Positions 14,301-23,440 of a DNA stretch of 64,000 nt are shown one piece after another (position 1 is the first letter of the stretch; the number at the start of each line of letters is the position of its first letter). A model generated the notes under the pieces. The model ran no database searches. It saw only the letters and a program-made list of their open reading frames with translations, and was not told the DNA's origin. Position numbers and translations under genes: made by a program. The DNA comes from Prochilodus magdalenae (lineage: Eukaryota > Chordata > Actinopteri > Characiformes > Prochilodontidae), in assembly GCA_024036415.1 (NCBI GenBank), contig JAMWET010000947.1, positions 1,089,001 to 1,153,000 on the forward strand, given 5' to 3'.

Positions 14301-17300
14301 ACATATTCCACTACAAGCCCTAAACTGAAATGATAGCAGATATTAGCCGTTATGCTTGTTAGCATACTGTTCTGGCAATACTTTGTGAATGACAAAACAT
14401 ACCTAACACTTTCGTGCCACTGTTGAAGTATTATTGCAGTTTTTGCACCAAGTATGAGTGCTTGTTTCATCATCACTATTGCAGTCATGTAACAGCTTGG
14501 AGTTTGTTCACAGGTCTCCTTTCTTTCATACATCAAAAATGACAGGGCATGGACACTGACATTTGATTTCCTCTGAGCCTCTCTGCCCACCAACTCTTAA
14601 GAGCTTTAGGCTTGCACTCAGAAGTCTCTCAGAGTTTTGACTACAGCTTTGCTGAGTTGCGCTATCCCACAGAACGAGCAGCACCTTAAGAAGACAGTGT
14701 AGGATCGAGTTCTATCAGTACCACTCACAATTTAGTGGAACCGAAATATGCTGATCAGGATGATAAATCCCACAGCATGTGGCCAAAGTGAGATAAAAGT
14801 GTGATGGGACACTGTAATTGATTTTGGCTTGAGTTCTTGACATGATTAAACATATTAACATTCTCCAACACTCTCGCGCTCTCAGAGTTACTGGCTATAC
14901 GACTTTCGTCACATAAACTGCCGTGATGAGATGAGGATAAGATTGAACATCTCTAGTTGCTGTAGGATGAGTTCTTTATTTATGGGCAGACTCAAGTTCC
15001 CTTTGGCTGTGCATCCCTCACTTTACTGTCATTTCAAAGCAGCAAGTCACACTCCCATCTCCAACAGAGCTTTTTTCGAATCATTTGGAACACGAGTGCA
15101 GTCAGAGGAACAGAGCGTGTTGTGTGCTGAAGGGTAATTATGCTCTAACCCGCTGCATGGCAGGTGTAGCACAACTCCTGCGCTGCCGGCACACTTTCAG
15201 CCTTCCACTGCCAAATCCCTCTCGCTCGTAACCTACTCAACTGGAGAGTGCTGCAAGGCAGTGAGGACAACCGCAAGCCTGACTGTGGGAAGCACTGAGA
15301 AAACCTCGGGTTCAACGCTTGCCAGAAATTAACCCGGTCAATTTACAAACCTGTGTTATGGTTCAACTTTAAGTACCTTCACCTGCACATGCAAAAATCC
15401 TGCATGGTTTGCAGTGTATGTGAAGCCAACAGGTGACAGCACATGCACACCATCACTTGAGACTCAAAGAACACCGAAGTAGTGTTCCTAAAGGCTCATT
15501 TTCTAACAAGGCAAGGTGCCTAAAAACAAGCAATGCCTTTAATTTAGGATGAATTCATCGAGTACGGTTAAAAAAGTCTGGGCCGTCACCAGACTCTCCG
15601 TGACAGATCTGGAACAAGTGATGTAAGCATTCTGATAAGTCTCCTTCTAACTAGGAGAGTGATAATATTCACGTGTGGCTAAACAAAGGATGAGTGGAGG
15701 GATCCAGTACTCCCTCAAAAATGAAAGACCCCAGCACCTTGCAACAAGACTTTCCTTTGGAGCGGAATCCTTCACCTGGCCACATGATGACTTTAATAAA
15801 CGAGGACCACTTAAAAGAAGTTGCCACTGTGCAGAGAACAAAAAAGGTCATGCAGGTACTACAGGAGGTCAGTATTACACAGTGGATGCTGCCCCATCAC
15901 TGTTTACATCTGCAGCTAAAACAAGCCATATGCTAAAAGTTCAGGCACCAAAACCCCCACACTGACGAAGCCTGACTGAACGAGACTGGAGAGCACACTG
16001 TGAGAGTGGGAGACAGAAACCTCCACACTAACCTAACCCGAGACAAACCCAAACAAACCAAAATCCAGCGCCAAAAAGCCAAACCTTCACAGCGACCAAC
16101 ATCCAGCGTGTGAGCTGAACGTCCGTTAAGCGCCGGGTAGATAGAGTACACATGGCTGAGGAGGGAAAGACAGAGGGGAGAGAAAGAGAGGGACTTACCG
16201 AAGGTAGTACTGTTTTAAAACAAAAGCAGCATTGGAGCAACTCCTCGGGAAATTAAACTCTTCGCCAAGTTCGGACCACAGGTTTTTATCAGAGACCTAC
16301 AAAAGAGAGAAAAAGGACAAAACACAAAACAGAAAACACACTGAGTGAGTCTGTGGACACCTACAGGCTCGAATAGCTCCAGAGAAAGAGGCATTTCTTC
16401 CATTTGACAAGCACATGCGAGCTGATGAGCCGACCGTGCTCGCCTGCCTGCCCGGTCAACAGCTACTACAACAGTTTGAATCAGGCAGCCTGCTAACTAC
16501 CGTTAGCAGTACAGCTAACATCACTATCCCGAAAATATAGCCCCTCCAGCCGCCATAACGATGCTCGGGAGCACACAGGAGAGGCCAAACACGTCCCCGC
16601 GGACGAGAGCCGCGGCGGCGGGCGATATTTGGGCTCGTCTGGTGTTGTATTTACAGTGTTGAATAAAGCAGGCCTGCCGTGAGGCCTACGGTTCAGTCTT
16701 CAGCCACGAAGCCAAAGACGAGCTATGGCGAGTAACTAGCTTCCTTGAAGCGAGCGCGGTGGGAAAGCGCGGCCGAGAGCCGAGCCCCCGGTGCTGGCCG
16801 CCGGTAATCGATGTTTAGCCCTGGCCGCTGGTTTCGAGTCGCTCAAACTGCACTCGCACTCCCCGGCAGAGCAGCCGAGCCGCTAACATCCCGGACTTTC
16901 AATTCATACCCGCTCTCGCTCGCTCGCTCTCCCTCCAACACAGGCTTTACCACACATCAGGCCATTTTATCGCCCCAAAAACTCGAGCTGGAAACGGACG
17001 AATTTCCCCAGTACCCCGGCCCGAACCGGCGGCTCCAGTGCCGGCTGGAGAGCTCCGGAGGGGGACATTTATCGGCACTTTTGGTCGCACTCACCTTCGC
17101 GAATCCTCCTAAAGAGACGACTCTCGAGTAGAGAGCGCTCAGGTCCAGCTCCTTTCCACCCACCACAGGGACGTTTTTAAACGGCGACCTGAGGAGAGAG
17201 AAACGCACACGGTTAAGCAGGCGAACCGGACTAAACGCCCCGGCGTGCGGGCGGACGAGTTTTGCAGTTTGAAGTTTTTTATTTGGCGAAATAAAAGACG

Positions 17301-17409
17301 TCCCCCCCTCCTCTCACCCTCTGCTTTGGTGAAATTGCCGCAGCTCGTCCAGGAAAGCTAGTCCTCTCCTCCGCTGCTCGGGTAGGCTTTTTCCCGTCGA
17401 GTTTGCCAT
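1..17409 (-). CDS. arid2: arid2 (BAF200), PBAF chromatin-remodelling subunit; 3' part outside window
   Basis: Fifteen coding exons in continuous phase encode 968 codons, from [14 protein letters not shown] to a glutamine-rich region ending in [15 protein letters not shown]. Order of parts: ARID DNA-binding domain (about residues 13-105), armadillo-like repeats (about 150-470), an RFX-type winged-helix domain (about 513-605), then a long Gln/Pro/Ala-rich low-complexity region. The C2H2 zinc fingers and C-terminus of vertebrate ARID2 would lie beyond position 1. The family protein is a nuclear, PBAF-specific subunit of SWI/SNF that helps target and stabilise the complex. Similarity to human ARID2 is near-continuous in exons 1-14. 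The start at 17409 matches the family N-terminus and sits in CpG-rich DNA. All exon boundaries below use GT-AG sites and phases that sum correctly. No frameshift or stop is seen, so the gene looks intact as far as it goes. Identity is certain; exact UTR limits are not. Confidence 0.97.
1094..1299 (-). CDS. arid2: arid2 coding exon 14 (RFX end, poly-Q)
   Basis: Residues 571-639. [14 protein letters not shown] and [20 protein letters not shown] finish the RFX domain, followed by a run of seven glutamines. The acceptor is AAAATAG and the donor GTAGGC. Confidence 0.95.
1500..1634 (-). CDS. arid2: arid2 coding exon 13 (RFX domain)
   Basis: Residues 526-570, [19 protein letters not shown] to AFYKCL and part of Arg: the core of the RFX-like winged helix. 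The acceptor is CTCTCTTCAG and the donor GTATGT. Confidence 0.95.
1635..2078 (-). other. arid2 intron 12 (0.44 kb)
   Basis: No feature is recognised beyond the splice sites; AT-rich. Confidence 0.5.
2079..2154 (-). CDS. arid2: arid2 coding exon 12
   Basis: Residues 500-525, [20 protein letters not shown] to KFTTQ and part of Trp. It begins the RFX-type DNA-binding domain. The acceptor is TTTTGCAG and the donor GTAATT. Confidence 0.94.
2155..2599 (-). other. arid2 intron 11 (0.45 kb)
   Basis: Mostly AT-rich. A short stretch near 2281-2295 resembles a CTCF core (TTAGAGGGCAGT); no other feature is seen. Confidence 0.5.
2600..2764 (-). CDS. arid2: arid2 coding exon 11
   Basis: Residues 445-500, [19 protein letters not shown] to [10 protein letters not shown]. 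This is the end of the repeat region and a Pro-rich linker. The acceptor is TTGTGTAG and the donor GTAAGA. Confidence 0.94.
3045..3254 (-). CDS. arid2: arid2 coding exon 10
   Basis: Residues 375-445, [20 protein letters not shown] to VDRSI. It carries [19 protein letters not shown], another helical repeat. The acceptor is CTCCTGTAG and the donor GTATAT. Confidence 0.95.
3424..3520 (-). CDS. arid2: arid2 coding exon 9
   Basis: Residues 343-375, [20 protein letters not shown] to RFLKMR. The acceptor is TATAACAG and the donor GTAAGA. Confidence 0.95.
3521..4366 (-). other. arid2 intron 8 (0.85 kb)
   Basis: Between exons 8 and 9. I see only AT-rich sequence, with no repeat family or RNA gene recognised. 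Confidence 0.6.
4367..4617 (-). CDS. arid2: arid2 coding exon 8
   Basis: Residues 259-342. It includes [17 protein letters not shown] and [17 protein letters not shown], strongly conserved helical repeats. The exon ends in phase 0 at a GTAAGA donor. An 18-base poly(A) run on the plus strand lies just upstream in the intron. Confidence 0.95.
4727..4796 (-). CDS. arid2: arid2 coding exon 7
   Basis: Residues 236-259, [20 protein letters not shown] and following. The acceptor is TTCATAG and the donor GTGGGT. The short spacer after SDK is less conserved than its flanks. Confidence 0.94.
4945..5012 (-). CDS. arid2: arid2 coding exon 6
   Basis: Residues 213-235, (S)[15 protein letters not shown] to RDFAK. 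The acceptor chosen, TTTAG before CATTAG, restores the vertebrate LGSFS motif. A second AG six bases on would also keep frame. The donor is GTAAGA. Confidence 0.92.
5158..5376 (-). CDS. arid2: arid2 coding exon 5
   Basis: Residues 140-212, [13 protein letters not shown] to HAGVFDD plus one base. It includes [19 protein letters not shown] at the start of the helical repeat region. The acceptor is TGACAG and the donor GTATGT. Confidence 0.95.
5867..5893. repeat. ATC microsatellite
   Basis: Nine ATC units in arid2 intron 4. Confidence 0.95.
7580..8236. mobile_element. Long inverted-repeat MITE, copy 1 (full length)
   Basis: The left arm TCAGCTCCACTTACCATATG (7591) is mirrored by an end reading ACAGTAAATGGAAACTGA (about 8205-8222), with further matching arms (CATCTGTTTCTCTGTGCA / TGCAGAGGAACAGATGG). 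Inner landmarks are GCAGTGCAGCTGGAGT, TTAGACACTCCTACCT and CACCACCACTATGTCAGTGT. Non-coding; nearly palindromic overall. Confidence 0.75.
8924..9057 (-). CDS. arid2: arid2 coding exon 4
   Basis: Residues 95-139, [18 protein letters not shown] to YNYQQHIVS: the end of ARID and the linker. The acceptor is CTGTTTTCAG and the donor GTAATA. The acidic GEDDEE stretch matches the family. Confidence 0.95.
9334..9357. repeat. AG microsatellite
   Basis: About 12 AG units in arid2 intron 3. Confidence 0.95.
10560..10621. repeat. TAA microsatellite
   Basis: About 20 uninterrupted TAA units in arid2 intron 3. Confidence 0.97.
11324..11359. repeat. CA microsatellite
   Basis: About 18 CA units in arid2 intron 3. 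Confidence 0.97.
12939..12953 (-). promoter_or_regulatory. CTCF-like motif in arid2 intron 3
   Basis: The minus strand reads CCAGAAGGGGGCAGT, one mismatch from the CTCF core. A motif match only. Confidence 0.3.
16199..16296 (-). CDS. arid2: arid2 coding exon 3 (ARID)
   Basis: Residues 63-95, [20 protein letters not shown] to KQYYLR, the most conserved ARID helices. The acceptor is TTTTGTAG and the donor GTAAGT. Confidence 0.95.
16297..17094 (-). other. arid2 intron 2 (0.8 kb), CpG-rich
   Basis: Rich in CpG, continuing the promoter CpG island into the gene body (for example GCGCGGCCGAGAGCC near 16766). No exon is seen. Confidence 0.6.
17095..17188 (-). CDS. arid2: arid2 coding exon 2 (ARID)
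   Basis: Residues 31-62, [16 protein letters not shown] to LGGFAK. The acceptor is CTCTCTCCTCAG and the donor GTGAGT. The exon ends in phase 0. Confidence 0.95.
17318..17409 (-). CDS. arid2: arid2 coding exon 1
   Basis: Encodes residues 1-30 plus two bases of Gly31 (MANSTG...RQFHQSR). The donor is GTGAGA. This is the start of the ARID domain. The 5' UTR continues upward into CpG-rich sequence to about 17.55 kb. Confidence 0.95.
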
Positions 17410-17700
17410 CGTTTCGGATCCTCAAAAGCGGTCAAAACCCGGACTGCTTCGCTTCCTAAGACGCCGGGGATCCCATGCTCCGGCGGCGCTCAGTCATTCG
17501 CGAGGCTGAGTGTTTAAAAAGTTAAAGAAACGGCGAAGGGAGAGCAGAGCAGAGCGCCAGCTCGCTAATGAGGACTGTTGAGAGCAGCCACCACACAGAA
17601 AACAAACCCGATCCGAGCCCGCTCTAACTTCGGCCAAAACATCCGAATAGCGCTCGGATTCAGCGGCAACCCAGCGCTGCCATGGCGGGACCGTGCTGGC
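17410..17700 (-). promoter_or_regulatory. arid2 5' UTR and CpG-island promoter
   Basis: CpG-dense DNA directly upstream of the arid2 start codon, with no TATA box evident. A CCATGGCGGG stretch near 17681 resembles a YY1 core. Extent and transcription start are inferred from composition only. Confidence 0.6.
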
Positions 17701-18780
17701 TGCTGGACGTGTTGGTTTTTGGAGTGGTTTTGACAGTGTGCTACAGACGCGGCAGCATTAACACACACTCTCTCTCACACACACACACTGTGAAGCGGGA
17801 TCCAGTTCTCAGACAAAAAGACCCGAGCGAGGCCGCGGGCCCTGGCCGCTCTGCAGCGCCCCCGCGCCGCCAGCACAGGTACTGCAGCGGCCGAGGCGAC
17901 TCGGCGGAACAATAGACAGACAGTGTTTTCTGTTTTCTTTTTTTCCCTGTTTTTTTTAGGGCTCATCTGAAACTTCCGAGATCCGTTAAAACAGAACAAA
18001 GTGGCGAGCGTCGGTGGGGGAGGGGGAAGACTCTTCATTCACACGACGAAGAGAAAAAGTCTATAAGAGCGGCAAGCTGGGTATAGTTATGGCGCTGCTG
18101 CATGTTTAAAAACGAGCTGCTGTGAAAACACTGTACAGCCTTGGCTGGAGGTAAACGCTGTTGCCCCTGAAAATAAACAATCATTCATTCAGCGTACATG
18201 AAAAAGTTCAGAATGAGATATGCTATTGTGTATTAAAAATGTAATAATAAAATAATAAAAATAAATACTAAAATAGTAATAGGGGAATTAATATCTTAAA
18301 GTCTATATTATTATTACTATCATCATCAGAGTTTTTGAACACAGAAATGAAGTTCAGTGTGATTGGAAAGAGCTCAAATGCATACATGAAATAACAAGTT
18401 ATAAACCAGAGAATATGTTTAGATATGTATATATCTATGTATCTTTTGTCCATATGACATCTGTGACTGTCCAACAAACACATTAACACACCGGAGAGGA
18501 AAGCATGGTAACACCTGAAGCCTACATGTGGCTGGTGATGGGCTGAGGTCTGCACGGTGCTGTGTACACTGAAATGACCTGTGAGAACTTCGGAGCTCAG
18601 TACTGGGCTTATGTCTGCAGTGGAGGGGATCTTCCTGAGTTCAGTGGAGTACTGAGAAGTGAGTGGTGTTACACATGTAAATTGCTGCCTATCCCTTCTC
18701 CTCCTCCTCCTCTCCTCCTCCTCCTCGCTGCCAGGCGTGTATCTCCCTACTTGACGGCTTTACTACATTCAACCATTACA
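17701..18780. other. Intergenic, upstream of arid2
   Basis: GC-rich to about 17.9 kb, then AT-rich. It contains a GCGCCCCCGCGCCGCC stretch at 17856 and a CTCCTCCTC tract near 18700-18726. Small open frames here have no family resemblance. Confidence 0.5.
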
Positions 18781-19260
18781 CGCTCCCCTTTGAGCGGAGC
18801 GCGGTCTGTCACAAAATGGCGGAGCTGAACACCAAAGACCCCATTTTGTCACACTGACAAGGCGGAGGACTCGACAGAAAACTGCTGTCGTCGACGGAAA
18901 AATCTGTCTTTAACCGACTTTTAAACGCGGATTTACGCTGCGTCGAAGAGCGCGAGCGCCGGCGAGCCGCGCGACCTCCGTCCGCAGCAGCTCCGCCAGA
19001 CCAGCGACCGCTCAGCTCTGCCTAGTACAGCTGTCTGCTCTGCCGTCTCTGTACTGAAACACACACGTACAAAAAATAATCGTGTATGTGTGTAAAAATG
19101 AACAAGTTTATCCTCTTAGCCGATGTGGTTTTAAACCGAGCCCAGAGAGAGTCAGACTGGTTTTAGGAAGGACTCTGAGTCGCGCTGGCTACATAACCGC
19201 CTTTAAACCGCCGACCTGCGCTAGCTCGCGTTAGCAGCTAGCATGGAGACGGTCACTTCG
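18780..19260. promoter_or_regulatory. Orphan CpG-rich segment with facing YY1-like motifs
   Basis: CpG-dense, unlike its flanks, and about 1.4 kb above the arid2 start. AAAATGGCGG at 18813-18822 matches the YY1 core. ACAAAATGG (18811-18819) and CCATTTTGT (18841-18849) form an inverted pair. It may be a second arid2 promoter, the promoter of an unrecognised non-coding RNA on the plus strand, or a regulatory island. ATG at 18817 opens only a 13-codon frame. Confidence 0.45.
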
Positions 19261-19924
19261 CTGGGTTTGTTAGCTAGTTAGCTTCATAGCTTAATGTCTT
19301 TGTACATTTGCGTTGTAACTCAAGTACATACTAACTACAGAACCCGAACCGTCCTGTTATTGTGGTCGGTATGTTTAAAAGTAAATACACTTCATAATAG
19401 TTGAGCGCCCGGCAGGTTAGACAGCCCGCTGTAGCCCGTTTAACGGTAGTTGGTAACCCGAGAGTGAATCGGAGGTGATGAAAACTGAACCCAGTGACCC
19501 GCCTGCACCTCAGACTTAACCTTAATAACCTACACCACCCATCAGATTTATTATAACATAGGAACAATAACGGTTAAGTACCTACTATCAGCCATTTCGG
19601 TGGCATCCGTTTCAGTTTGTCAGGTTAGCGGAACTACGTTCCAGGCTCGTATGTAATCAGAGTTATTACATTGTTATTAACGTTAATAAACCCGCATCGT
19701 TCTTCTCGAGCCTTCTTTGAATTTTCCCAGAATTCTTCAGAAATGTCGGCCTAGCACCGATGTAGTTTGCTTGTCCTTTCATGTTTTCTAACATGGCTGT
19801 AGTGCTGACTGTTGACATGAAGAAATTCTACATTGATAGGACTTCAGTAATTACTCTAGAGTGGAACCCAGTCGAAGGGATTTACCTTGAAAGCTCTCCG
19901 GGGAGTCATTAAACTGCGGTGCAC

Positions 19925-19938
19925 AGCGCCCTCTAGTG
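19925..19938 (-). promoter_or_regulatory. CTCF-like motif
   Basis: The minus strand reads CACTAGAGGGCGCT, a close match to the vertebrate CTCF core. Binding is untested. Confidence 0.4.
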
Positions 19939-20460
19939 TTTCCCACGCTGTCTGCTCAGCGGCTCTTACTCCTCACTACAGCTTACAGTCAGCACAACAC
20001 CTTCTGATACCCTCGAAATATAATATCCTCGATGACGATACTGTTCATAATAAAACCACTGATGGAATAACAGGAAATGCTCTACCTTAAGCAGGAAGTA
20101 CGTCATGTAAACACGCGCAGGTGTTCTGTGGGTCGATACGTGCTTTTAGTGATCAGTAGTTTTGAATGATTCTGCTGGACTGCTCAGTGTGGCACTGTTT
20201 GCCGGTTTTCCTGTTGAGAAACACAGAAAAGACCAGCCAGGTAATGGAGGAAGTAACTACAGAAAAAGCTCTGGTGGGGTCCAGAGGGGGCTTGTTGGCA
20301 CTACGGGGGGGTTTGAAGGTTTGGCGAGGGGCGGCTTGTTGGGGTCATGAACGACAAAGCTTTCCACGGAATAACCCAACCCCTTAAAAAAGTACAAATG
20401 ATGGTGTATATCTATTTTCAGACTGCATTGATACTTTTATATAGATGCGACCCTCTCACT

Positions 20461-20510
<50 letters not shown>

Positions 20511-20548
20511 GGTGGATGGATGGATGGATGGATGGATGGATGGATAGA
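20461..20548. repeat. GATA then GGAT tetranucleotide microsatellite
   Basis: About 12 GATA units followed, after a short break, by about 9 GGAT units. Compound simple repeat. Confidence 0.97.
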
Positions 20549-20649
20549 TCACTGCTGGTACTTTGCGGAAGGCTCTTTGTAACTAATAGTCATGAGTGAA
20601 ATGTTTATGTTTTATTTGTCTTTCCCCTCTCCATTCATACACAGGGGAG

Positions 20650-20664
20650 TCGCTAGGTGGCAGT
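20650..20664 (+). promoter_or_regulatory. CTCF-like motif
   Basis: TCGCTAGGTGGCAG on the plus strand fits the CTCF core (YAGRKGGC) with mismatches at the left end. It lies opposite in orientation to the motif at 19925. Confidence 0.3.
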
Positions 20665-21648
20665 ACTGCCCTAAAATCACCACTCAGTAAAGCAAGAGAC
20701 CGACTGAGTCGCTGAGAAGTGCAGGACTGACTACTTCAGCAGGCTACTTCACACAGAACCTACCGGAGAGAAAATGTGTGTTCATCTTTCACATCGCCCA
20801 TATAGACAATGGTTTAGCAGCCCACGTTATTGGTTAGCTATCCTGACACTAAACCCGACCAAACAAGTACCTCAGCTACCGATCAACAGACTGATCTCCT
20901 AAAACTTTCAGCACTGCTTTTGCTGGATTGGACTCTTGTAACAGATTAAACTCATAGCGCGCATAAGGCATGAGTTACATGCCGAGAGTTACTCACACTC
21001 AGCACATTTTAAAGAGGAAGATCTGAAAGCTTCCTCACAGCCAGGTCTATCAGAGTTTGGTCTGGGATTTTTAAACCCAGTTATGGCAGAGATGGATCTA
21101 GAAACATTTACCTTGTCATGCGTTACATGTAACGGTTCAGAAGACACCAACAGGATCTCTAAATACATAAATGTATATATTCATAAACTGTACACTGTTT
21201 ATAACTGCACTTGTAACATGCAATTAAACACCGTCTGTCTCATCTGAAAACGACAAAGGTAAAATCCTATTTTTTATTAAAACACACAAAAATGAACTGC
21301 AGAAAATGTGTTTTGGTAGTGACCGGTTTTAATGGTTATTTTTTTTGGGACACATTTACACAAGTTAAACAATGACACATAACTGCTCAGCATGTGACCA
21401 CAGCAACACAGTCTCACCTCCAGCTCTAAAATGCAGAGGTGTGGCTAAACCAGATCTATCTATCTATCTGTGTTTGTATATATGCTGTACATCTGTGCTG
21501 TAAGCTGTTTTAGCTGTTCACCTAAACATTAAGCTGCTACTTTCACAACCTGTACTGCACATTATATATTTATCTACTGTTTACAACCATACTTAACTCC
21601 ACACCTTCCTACCTTACACTTAGCTGCATTCGCCTTCCTGCATATCGT

Positions 21649-21890
21649 CAGTGTCCAGTGAAAAACATGGTTCTCCATTTTTGCTCATTTTGACTTTTAT
21701 GCATTGTTTGAACACAGCACTTGCCATTTTTGTTGTGTGAAGCTTTCATGAGGAATGGACCAACAGAAATTGCCCAGAACTGCTTGGATAACATGTCTGG
21801 TTCCATTGACTTGCATTCAAATTACATTATGTTTTTTGCCTCTCCTGTAAAGTGGCCGTTTTGGAGATACCTGTTTTTCACTGGACAGTG
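21649..21890. mobile_element. MITE with about 20-bp terminal inverted repeats
   Basis: The ends are CAGTGTCCAGTGAAAAACA and its near-perfect inverse TGTTTTTCACTGGACAGTG, enclosing about 200 bp with no coding potential. This fits a non-autonomous DNA transposon. I see no clear target-site duplication. Confidence 0.7.
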
Positions 21891-21899
21891 AGGATATGC

Positions 21900-23440
21900 T
21901 AAGTGCTGTTTGCACCTCAGTTCTAGTATTCCAACATACTGACATAGTTACTGCTCTTATGTCTTACATTTTGCACATGTTGTAATGTTTCTTTTGACTA
22001 TTTGTCTTTACTCTGTTTGAATAACCTTAATTATCACAAAGTTTAATAAAAAAAACACAAAGTACAAAAAATACATTATTTTAAAAATGTGTAAATTCAA
22101 TAGAAACCTCAATGTACCTCATAAATGATTACTTTGTATACATGTAGCTCAGTTAAAGCCCCGGGTCTAAATGAGATTATAATATACTAATTTTCCTGAT
22201 AGATCACAATCAGTGTAAATGTATAAGGTCTCATTTAATAGTGTGTTTGGTGTAATCCTGTAGATGATTTGGTCCATATTAGTCACACTGCACACATGCC
22301 ACTTTAAAAAAAACACAGTACTAGTCCCTTCTAACCCAAAGCACAATTTCAATTAGTATTTATTTAGGGTGCAAAGTTATCCAGCATGAGTCACTGTTGT
22401 GAAAAATGGATTGTCCTAGTTGCGCAAACAACAAATGAACCAAATTTATTTAATAAGGAGATTGGGATGATTGAACATGTGCTGTCTCATGACCTGAACA
22501 AGCTACTACTGAAGAAACTGAATTCTGTGCCAGAGTGCCAGAGAATTCTGAAGGACAGTGTCTATAAGCTGAAGGCGAAATGCATGCCATGCAGGGGGAA
22601 AATAATTCGAACATTAGAAGAAAAGAAAGAAAGAGATGTTTTGAAGTGGCCTTGTCAGCCTTAAATGCAACAGAGATGCTGTTGTAAGACATCAAACTAG
22701 CAGTTCAAACTCAAAGACCTACCAGTATTTCTGAAACGAGTTCCGCACAGGAGGAGGATGTATGAAATTATATGGAATTGGTTTTACTTTTTCACATTAC
22801 TTGTAAGATATGTTGGATATCTTTCCTCTCTAAACGAAATTATCATTCTTAAAATAGTTATAGACAACATTGAACCTGTGTGTTGGGGGTGGGGGGGGGG
22901 GGGTATGTATCTTTCTCCATGTATTACATTTACTTTATTAATATCTGGAATTAATATCAATAATACTATCAGTTTCAGCACTTGAGGACATACACAGGTA
23001 AGACCAGTGTTAAAATGTTCATGTCACTGTATATTGGAAGATCTACAATATCAGCCTTCTGAGTGTCTAGACTGCAGACTTATTACCAAAGTTTACAGGT
23101 ATTACACTGTACATAGAAAAACAGTAAGCTAACTGGTATCATGGTCCTGTAACTGTCCACCACTGACAGAGAAACTAAAGATTCGGCTCATCTCCATCGC
23201 ATCCACTGATCCGCTCCAGTGATTTTATTTGCTTCCACTTACATGCTGACCAATAATGGAACCGCATTGACCTGCATGTTAGATTGAAATAAAAATGACT
23301 AATCATTTATATAATAAACGTGACGATGTGTTCAGGTATCATCTAAATGCCTCACTTACTGGATGAACCCATAGAAGGTTTTTATCTCAAGAGCCAAAAG
23401 GAATCCAGTCTACAGAGGAGTCTGAACATCTTATCCAAAG
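21900..23440. other. Intergenic, upstream of the gas2l3 3' end
   Basis: AT-rich. It includes a poly(G) run at about 22886-22902 and a 92-codon plus-strand frame at 22386-22664 that I cannot assign to any family. No splice or promoter context supports it as a gene. Confidence 0.45.

Larger units (their letters stand above)
9058..16198 (-). other. arid2 intron 3 (7.1 kb)
   Basis: The largest arid2 intron seen. It holds AG, TAA and CA microsatellites, two poly(A) runs and a CTCF-like motif near 12939, all listed separately. I see no other exon or recognisable transposon protein. Open frames inside are short, without splice or homology support. Confidence 0.8.
19261..21640. other. Intergenic arid2-gas2l3, proximal part
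   Basis: No protein gene recognised. It contains two CTCF-like motifs, a GATA/GGAT microsatellite and short open frames without homology that I can name. Confidence 0.55.

Noticed and set aside
17682..17915. 77-codon plus frame starting MAGPCWLLDVLVFGV
   Set aside because: It looks like a signal peptide, but the rest is a CA-type repeat and CpG-island sequence; no family match or splice context.
18817..18858. ATGGCGGAGCTGAAC as a start codon of a plus-strand gene
   Set aside because: Only 13 codons to a stop and no donor site inside. The ATG is part of a YY1-like motif, so I treat it as regulatory.
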